The position numbers were made by a program, and so were the translations under genes. A stretch of 64,000 bases of DNA from Leptolyngbyaceae cyanobacterium T60_A2020_046 (GTDB lineage: Bacteria; Cyanobacteriota; Cyanobacteriia; Phormidesmidales; Phormidesmidaceae): positions 1 to 64,000 of the forward strand of contig JACYME010000151.1 of the NCBI GenBank assembly GCA_015272155.1. The letters are read 5' to 3'. Of the stretch, positions 59,412-64,000 are shown piece by piece. The notes beneath the pieces were generated by a model. The model did not search any database and was not told where the DNA came from. It saw only the letters and a program-made list of their open reading frames with translations. Position 1 is the stretch's first letter. Each line of letters begins with the position of its first letter.

Positions 59412-60917
59412 ATGCAAACCCTGCCTACCCCTTCCAATTCAGTACCCCAAACCGCCCTCAGCTACACCCTAGAGGAATGGCGCAGCGGCTACCGATCACA
59501 GCCCCATGAATTCTCATACTGGATTGAAAACATCGAAGGCGAAATTCCCCAAACCTTGACGGGGACGTTGTTTCGTAACGGGCCAGGGCTCCTCGACATT
59601 GGCGGATACCCCCTCCGACATCCCTTTGATGGCGACGGTATGATTAGCCGCATCGCCTTCCAAAACGGACGCGCCCACTACTGCAACCGCTTCGTGCGCA
59701 CCGCTGGTTATGTTGCCGAACAAGCCACAGGCAAACCGATCTACCGAGGTGTATTTGGCACCCAAAAGCCCGGTGGCTGGCTAGCAAACGCCTTTGATCT
59801 GCGGCTCAAAAATATCGCTAACACCCATGTGGTTTATTGGGGCGATAAACTCTTGGCCCTCTGGGAAGCTGCAGAACCCCATCGCCTAGACCCACACTCC
59901 CTAGATACCCTAGGACTTGACAACTTGGAGGGTGTCTTGCAGCCTGGCGAAGCCTTTGCCGCCCATCCTCGCATTGACCCAGGAAATGCAGAAGCCGGGC
60001 GATCGCCCCGACTCGTCAACTTTGGCGTCAAAGCTGGGCTCTCCAGCACCATCACGCTCTATGAATTTGAGCCGACTGGGCAGCTTGTTCACAAAACCCA
60101 GCACACCATCCCTGGGTTCGCCTTTCTCCACGACTTTGCCATTACGCCACACTACGCCATCTTCTTTCAAAATCCAGTTAGCTTTAACCCCCTGCCCTAT
60201 GTTTTAGGGTTCAAGGGAGCGGCTGAGTGCATCCGATTTAACCCCAAACAGCCCACCCAGATCATCGTGATTCCCAGATCGGGTAATAATCCTGTCCAAA
60301 TCTTCGATGCCCCAGCCTGCTTTGTCTTTCACCATGCCAACGCCTTTGAGGAAAATGGCCAACTCGTTGTTGATTCCATCGGCTATCAAGATTTTCCCAG
60401 CTTAGATGAGGGGATGAGCTACCAAGAGGTAGACTTCTCAACTATTCCCGAAGGACAACTGTGGCGGTTCATCCTCGACTTCAAGACCCAATGGGTCGAT
60501 GCCCAGTGTGTGATTCCGCGCTGCTGTGAATTTCCAACCCAACACCCGCAAACAGTGGGCCGACCCTACCGATACCTGTACAGCGGTGCAGCCCATGCGC
60601 CCCTAGGCAACGCGCCCCTCCAGGCTATTCTGAAGCACGACTTTCATACGGGACAGTCCCAGGTTTGGAGCGCAGCCCCCCACGGGTTCGCGAGTGAGCC
60701 CGTCTTTGTGCCCCACCCTGAAGGCACTGCCGAAGACGACGGTTGGCTGCTGAGTGTTTTCTACGATGGGTCACGGCAAAGCTCAGAGGTGGTGATTCTA
60801 GATGCCCGAGATCTCACGACCGGGCCGATCGCGCGTTTGAAACTGAGGCATCACATTCCCTATGGGCTGCACGGCAGCTTTGTGGACACCTACTTTGGAC
60901 CAGAGATGCATTCATAA
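59412..60917 (+). CDS. Apocarotenoid-15,15'-oxygenase (carotenoid cleavage dioxygenase)
   Basis: The 501-residue non-heme iron enzyme splits apocarotenals at the 15,15' bond to give retinal. The four iron-binding histidines are His185 (FAAHPR), His240 (FLHDFAIT), His307 (FVFHHAN) and His487 (YGLHGSF). Their spacing is almost the same as in the structurally known Synechocystis ACO. Other marks are GTLFRNGPGLLDIGG and the FDGDGM(I) motif. The ATG at 59412 fits ACO better than the one at 59379. It is a single gene. Retinal in cyanobacteria may feed rhodopsins or signalling. Confidence 0.92.
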   Translation: MQTLPTPSNSVPQTALSYTLEEWRSGYRSQPHEFSYWIENIEGEIPQTLTGTLFRNGPGLLDIGGYPLRHPFDGDGMISRIAFQNGRAHYCNRFVRTAGYVAEQATGKPIYRGVFGTQKPGGWLANAFDLRLKNIANTHVVYWGDKLLALWEAAEPHRLDPHSLDTLGLDNLEGVLQPGEAFAAHPRIDPGNAEAGRSPRLVNFGVKAGLSSTITLYEFEPTGQLVHKTQHTIPGFAFLHDFAITPHYAIFFQNPVSFNPLPYVLGFKGAAECIRFNPKQPTQIIVIPRSGNNPVQIFDAPACFVFHHANAFEENGQLVVDSIGYQDFPSLDEGMSYQEVDFSTIPEGQLWRFILDFKTQWVDAQCVIPRCCEFPTQHPQTVGRPYRYLYSGAAHAPLGNAPLQAILKHDFHTGQSQVWSAAPHGFASEPVFVPHPEGTAEDDGWLLSVFYDGSRQSSEVVILDARDLTTGPIARLKLRHHIPYGLHGSFVDTYFGPEMHS

Positions 60918-61279
60918 TCGAGGCCGCGATCGCGCTACTCTGGGCTCCCCTTTATGGGGGCAAAATGCGGTTTTTTAGATGAGGGCTTTCCTTGCCTTGA
61001 TCCTGTGTAGGCAACGCCAAGCAGGACTGAATTTACTCGTATTTTTGCTGAGTGAATGGACTTGATGCGCGATCGCATCCTTTGCAGTTCTATCGACGAA
61101 ATGTGCGATGCTCGACCTCCATCTCAGTGGTCGATGTTTTATCGCTCTGGCCAATCTAAGGTTACGATCAAGTCGTCTGCTTCATCGTGCTAAAACATCC
61201 CGACAATTTCAGACTTTAAAGCACAAAAAACAGCACCCGGATAATGGATGCTGTTTGCTGAAATCGTGTAGAGCTGATT
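60918..61279. other. Intergenic region after the apocarotenoid oxygenase
   Basis: This 362-base stretch contains the terminator of the short minus-strand gene near its right end and nothing else I can support. Confidence 0.4.
61228..61256 (-). terminator. Terminator for the short minus-strand gene
   Basis: The arms aaacagca (61228-61235) and tgctgttt (61249-61256) pair. On the minus strand the stem is followed by TTTTTTG. It sits 23 bases after the stop of the 58-codon gene. Confidence 0.6.
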
Positions 61280-61456
61280 TTAATGATAATGCTCTTCGGG
61301 GCGGTATTCCTTGACCCAGCAGCGTTCTAGGTGATCTAGTCGATGCCACTTCCAAAAAGCTGACGGACTAAAGCGAGTTCTGTAAGAACGGCTAAAAACA
61401 GGCTGATTCAAATACTTCCAGAGTGGAAATCGTAGAGATTGAGGTTGGGAACTCAT
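61280..61456 (-). CDS. Short basic hypothetical protein (58 residues)
   Basis: An open frame from ATG 61456 to TAA 61280-61282 encodes 58 residues, rich in aromatic and basic residues: MSSQPQSLRFPLWKYLNQPV, then SRSYRTRFSPSAFWKWHRLD and a C-terminal ERCWVKEYRPEEHYH. Its non-random composition and the terminator right behind it support a real gene. No ribosome binding site close to consensus is visible. I do not recognise the family. Confidence 0.5.
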   Translation of the reverse strand: MSSQPQSLRFPLWKYLNQPVFSRSYRTRFSPSAFWKWHRLDHLERCWVKEYRPEEHYH

Positions 61457-61710
61457 GGGGAGAGACCGGCGTAAATCGAAACAAAAAATAAAGACGCAAT
61501 TCTTACTCAGCCCTAAGAAAAAACAAAGTTATTCTTAAGCTGCGCGATCGCGAGCGCGACCCAGTAAAAACCGCAGTAGAGCAACTGCATCGACCCATAC
61601 AGCGCTTTGAACACTTCAAGTATACGCAAGCAAAAAGCTGAGATGCCATGAAAGGTTCTCAGCTAGAGAAATATTCAATAAAGGACACTAAATTTAACGT
61701 GCCTTAAAAA

Positions 61711-62095
61711 TGGAGCTGACGGGAGTCGAACCCGTGTCCGCTTCGAGTAGTAACATCCCATTCATTCACAGGCTTAGCCTTTCTAACCCTCAAGGCGGGA
61801 ACCGTCACTTAATCCCTGACGGTAGGATGCTCTGGCAAGGTCTTTACAGATAGCTCCACCAGAGAGAAACTACCTGTGCATCCGTTGGGGTTGGTCCATA
61901 GCCCTTAACGGAGTCAGGCTACAGACGCTCGCGAAAGAGTTTTAATTAAGCAGCAACAGGAGCCGCTTTGCGAGCAAAAGGAACGATGTTGTTCGCAGTT
62001 ACATTTGGTTTGAGCCTGGATTAACGAGAGTGGACTCCCTCTCGGCCTGCATCACAGAATGACTTTCGTCAAAGCGTCGAAACCGTTACAGCCCC
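61711..62095 (-). ncRNA. ssrA: Transfer-messenger RNA (tmRNA)
   Basis: tmRNA rescues stalled ribosomes with SmpB and tags the stuck protein for degradation. On the minus strand the 5' end GGGGCTGTAACGGTTTCGAC and the 3' end with the T-arm GGGTTCGACTCCCGTCAGC pair as a 7-base acceptor stem. The discriminator base is A and CCA is not encoded. The reading frame for the tag (61946-61996) encodes ANNIVPFARKAAPVAA and stops at TAA, as in other cyanobacteria, where the tag starts ANNIVPF. The molecule is the one-piece form of about 385 bases. Confidence 0.95.
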
Positions 62096-62825
62096 GCGCC
62101 TGTTTCACCTAGTGTAACGCATTCCCCCCAAAGCGGGTATGGTCGGGTTGAGTGGGAGAGATGGGCCCCATCTCAGGCGTGCTGACGTTTGCAACAGCGC
62201 CCACATCATCCCAGAAGCAAAGCCCCGGAGCTTGGGCGAGATGGGTTGGACGGGGACACCCGTCAGCAGTTGGCTGGTTAAGCCAATTCTCCGAAGCAGG
62301 ACGACAAAACCGTCTCTTCAAAGCCCTGCTCCCACGATTGGGAGCGGGGTTGGGATGAGGGCCAAGGTAGCGGGAGAGGACAGAACTTGGTCTCTGCTGT
62401 GACGCCCGCCTACCGCCAGAATGGTGTTCCCTGGGAGGGACGGAAATGTAACGGTGCAGGTGTGGGTTTACGGGGCGTGGTGGGGTTCGCTCCTATGACT
62501 CGCTCCTATGACTCGCTGTGTCCCTGTGGCTCACTATTTCGCAATGCAACGAAACTGCAATGTAATGCGTGGTTGAGATGCTGTATAGGCTCCCAATGTT
62601 GCGAAGTTATTGCAGTCATAATCTTTCGTAAAGCAAATCAGCAAAACTTTTACCTATAATTATGGTCTAATGAAATGTCCGCTATTTCTAGGGTCTCAGT
62701 TGCTATCGCGATCGCGATTGATGCTTTTGGGCAAAGGTATCAGGGGTGATGCGTGGCAGCTTCAAGGAGATGGATAGGCTTAGACGGGCAAGGTAGTGAA
62801 TGCTGATTCGAGAGGGATAACCCCA
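62096..62825. other. Long intergenic region between tmRNA and the repeat-motif gene
   Basis: No gene is supported in these 730 bases. The tmRNA promoter should lie near the left end. A TATAAT-like box at 62655-62660, about 165 bases before the next gene, may serve that gene, although its -35 box is poor. The middle has several short direct repeats (tcctatgactcgc). Confidence 0.4.
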
Positions 62826-63269
62826 ATGTCCACCGAAAACGAAGCCACCAACGGTCAAATCGAGGAAAAACCTGTGGAGTCAACCACAACTCGTCGGACG
62901 ACGCGCCGCCCTGCTAGTAAGGCCAGTTCTGATGAAAAGGGCGGAATCGTGAAGGCTTCTGCTGAGCAGGGCGAGATCTTCATTCTCGATGATATGACCC
63001 GCATTGTTGCGACGGATACCCTGCCCAATCACCGTCCCATTGCGCTGAGTGACTTCCAGGTTGTGGGGAGCCTCAATATGGCAGGCAGCCGCCCTATTAT
63101 GGCGGATGCGATTCAAGTTTTTACGACGGATCTGCTGCCGGGGCATCGTCCCGTTGCGGTCAGTACCCTGCCTATTTCTGACTTAAACTTTTTGCCCGGG
63201 AATCGCCCGATCGCGCCTAATGATGTGGTTGATCCCCCCGCTCCGGTATTGATGGGCTACCTCGATTAG
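62826..63269 (+). CDS. Repeat-motif hypothetical protein
   Basis: From the ATG at 62826 the protein has 147 residues. A polar N terminus rich in Thr, Arg and Ser (TTTRRTTRRPASKASSDEK) is followed by four similar units of about 20 residues, each with a core (N/S/H)RP(I/V): LPNHRPIALSDFQVV, MAGSRPIMADAIQVF, LPGHRPVAVSTLPIS and LPGNRPIAPNDVV. It ends DPPAPVLMGYLD. The regular units suggest a small solenoid or a binding surface. I do not recognise a family. A clear terminator follows at 63313-63351. Confidence 0.75.
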   Translation: MSTENEATNGQIEEKPVESTTTRRTTRRPASKASSDEKGGIVKASAEQGEIFILDDMTRIVATDTLPNHRPIALSDFQVVGSLNMAGSRPIMADAIQVFTTDLLPGHRPVAVSTLPISDLNFLPGNRPIAPNDVVDPPAPVLMGYLD

Positions 63270-63312
63270 GGCTATCACCGTGGCGGCTTGCCACCCGATT
63301 ATCGCAACGTTT

Positions 63313-63351
63313 ACAGAGAGTCAGAGGGGTTTCCCTGGCTCTCTGTTTTTG
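63313..63351 (+). terminator. Terminator after the repeat-motif gene
   Basis: acagagag and ctctctgt close a hairpin with an inner imperfect extension (aggg/ccct), followed by tttttg. It lies about 45 bases after the stop. Confidence 0.75.
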
Positions 63352-63469
63352 TTTGCGGGCGAGGGATGTCGTGTGCGCCGGAGTGGATAGGGCGTTGGGT
63401 GGTTTTTCGTGAGGGGTGACTTGAGGAGATGCTCGGTATTTTTCCCGCTTAGTGAGTAGTGAGGGCTAC

Positions 63470-63514
63470 AATCAGGGCCGCGATCGCCGATCAGTCGCGA
63501 TCGCGGCCCTGATT
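63470..63514. repeat. HIP1-centred long inverted repeat
   Basis: The 17-base arm at 63470-63486 (aatcagggccgcgatcg) is perfectly complementary to 63498-63514, with an 11-base loop that adds one more pair. Both arms contain HIP1-like cores. It lies upstream of the last small frame of the window. Confidence 0.85.
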
Positions 63515-63545
63515 TCTGTGAACATTACCTGTCCAGCACCATCCC

Positions 63546-63824
63546 ATGCCGACAGGTCAGCGTCACCGCTCCCAATTGCGATCGCCCATAACAGATAATC
63601 CCCTGCGCAACCCAGACCAATCCCTTGAGGAAGAAATCCAGGAACTGTTACTTGAGAAAGGTTTTTTGGACTGGATTGGCAATGACGGTCGTTATTCTGC
63701 CAGCACTCGAAGCGATTCGTTATATGAAGTCCTGCTAATCACCCGCAATAACGATGCCAACTCTGTAAAGGTTCCAGGAATTCCATTTATGGTTAAGCAA
63801 CCGGACTTGATATTATGTGTCTAA
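63546..63824 (+). CDS. Small hypothetical protein near the right edge
   Basis: The frame encodes 92 residues with an acidic helical centre (PDQSLEEEIQELLLEKGFLD) and no recognised domain. No strong ribosome binding site precedes the ATG. It is a possible gene or a fragment. A second frame begins close to its end. Confidence 0.35.
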   Translation: MPTGQRHRSQLRSPITDNPLRNPDQSLEEEIQELLLEKGFLDWIGNDGRYSASTRSDSLYEVLLITRNNDANSVKVPGIPFMVKQPDLILCV

Positions 63825-63843
63825 GAGCGAGCCGCGCCCGGTC

Positions 63844-64000
63844 ATGACGTTGATTCTGGTCTTGCCGATTATTGAGCTTGCCACATTCAAGCCATACCAG
63901 CTTCGGCAGCAGCTTCTGCGGCTGCGGATGGCGAGCGATGGGGAGAAAGCAGTTAGGCAGTTTCTTGAGGAGCTTCGCAGTCGCGGCCACCGCATCTTCC
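63844..64000 (+). CDS. Partial ORF running off the right edge
   Basis: From ATG 63844 the frame stays open for 52 codons to the end of the window: MTLILVLPIIELATFKPYQL, then RQQLLRLRMASDGEKAVRQF and LEELRSRGHRIF. The hydrophobic start and helical charged part look protein-like. An in-frame GTG at 63817 would overlap the preceding frame. No family is recognised because the C-terminal part is missing. Confidence 0.35.
   Translation, partial: MTLILVLPIIELATFKPYQLRQQLLRLRMASDGEKAVRQFLEELRSRGHRIF

Overview
The window is chromosomal DNA of a cyanobacterium. The octamer GCGATCGC (HIP1) is scattered throughout, including inside genes. Many products belong to cyanobacterial or plastid families: a Tab2/Atab2 protein, Ycf23, CruP, an apocarotenoid oxygenase, a PucC-like transporter, a PatD-like protein and a tandem 6-pyruvoyl-tetrahydropterin synthase. 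Type IV pilus motors and polysaccharide glycosyltransferases suggest a motile, possibly filamentous form, but the genus cannot be named from this sequence. No phage, complete insertion sequence, CRISPR array, rRNA or tRNA was seen. The only stable RNA gene found is tmRNA.

Layout. 0.4-4.4 kb: a DUF445 membrane protein, then a minus-strand polysaccharide cluster (acetyltransferase and two family 2 glycosyltransferases). 4.7-12.4 kb: deoC-recO-MFS, an S1-domain protein, a Tab2-like protein, a sugar-type ABC permease, an ArsR regulator and rsgA. 12.4-22.1 kb: tusA-dnaJ-dnaK-grpE on the minus strand, divergent from pilB-pilT-pilC. 22.3-30.2 kb: a Mo-nitrogenase-C-terminal-domain protein, DUF924, relA/spoT, a PatD-like gene, a zinc-ribbon protein, a fused peptide ABC ATPase, a DUF6918-like protein and ssb. 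30.8-42 kb: mreBCD, DUF4278, tandem PTPS, inositol monophosphatase, PucC-like transporter, ycf23, adk, sirB1 and cruP. 42.3-48.2 kb: peroxiredoxin, nifU-like, serS, rseP-nth, rpsN and rpsD. 48.3-57 kb is the most disturbed part: an uncharacterised protein beside a ketosynthase that appears to have lost DNA, a repeat-bearing AT-richer gap, a MITE-like element, a TetR regulator, a SpoU methylase, a ComFB-like protein and a lone peptide permease. 57-64 kb: small heat-shock protein, folate/biopterin transporter, apocarotenoid oxygenase, a short unlisted gene, tmRNA, a repeat-motif protein and an incomplete ORF at the right edge.

How genes may work together. The grpE/dnaK/dnaJ and pilB/pilT/pilC blocks share one divergent control region, with polysaccharide glycosyltransferases about 10 kb away. 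This fits published work linking a DnaK chaperone system to pilus motors and motility polysaccharide in cyanobacteria. The mreBCD operon sets cell shape. CruP, the apocarotenoid oxygenase and the PucC-like transporter concern pigments. The tandem PTPS and the folate/biopterin-family transporter both concern pterins.

The most unusual observation is at 49.36-50.64 kb. A DarB/StlD-like ketosynthase loses its conserved C-terminal end and runs, in a shifted frame, into the C-terminal part of what looks like a heme-oxygenase-like iron enzyme. This is best explained by an internal deletion.
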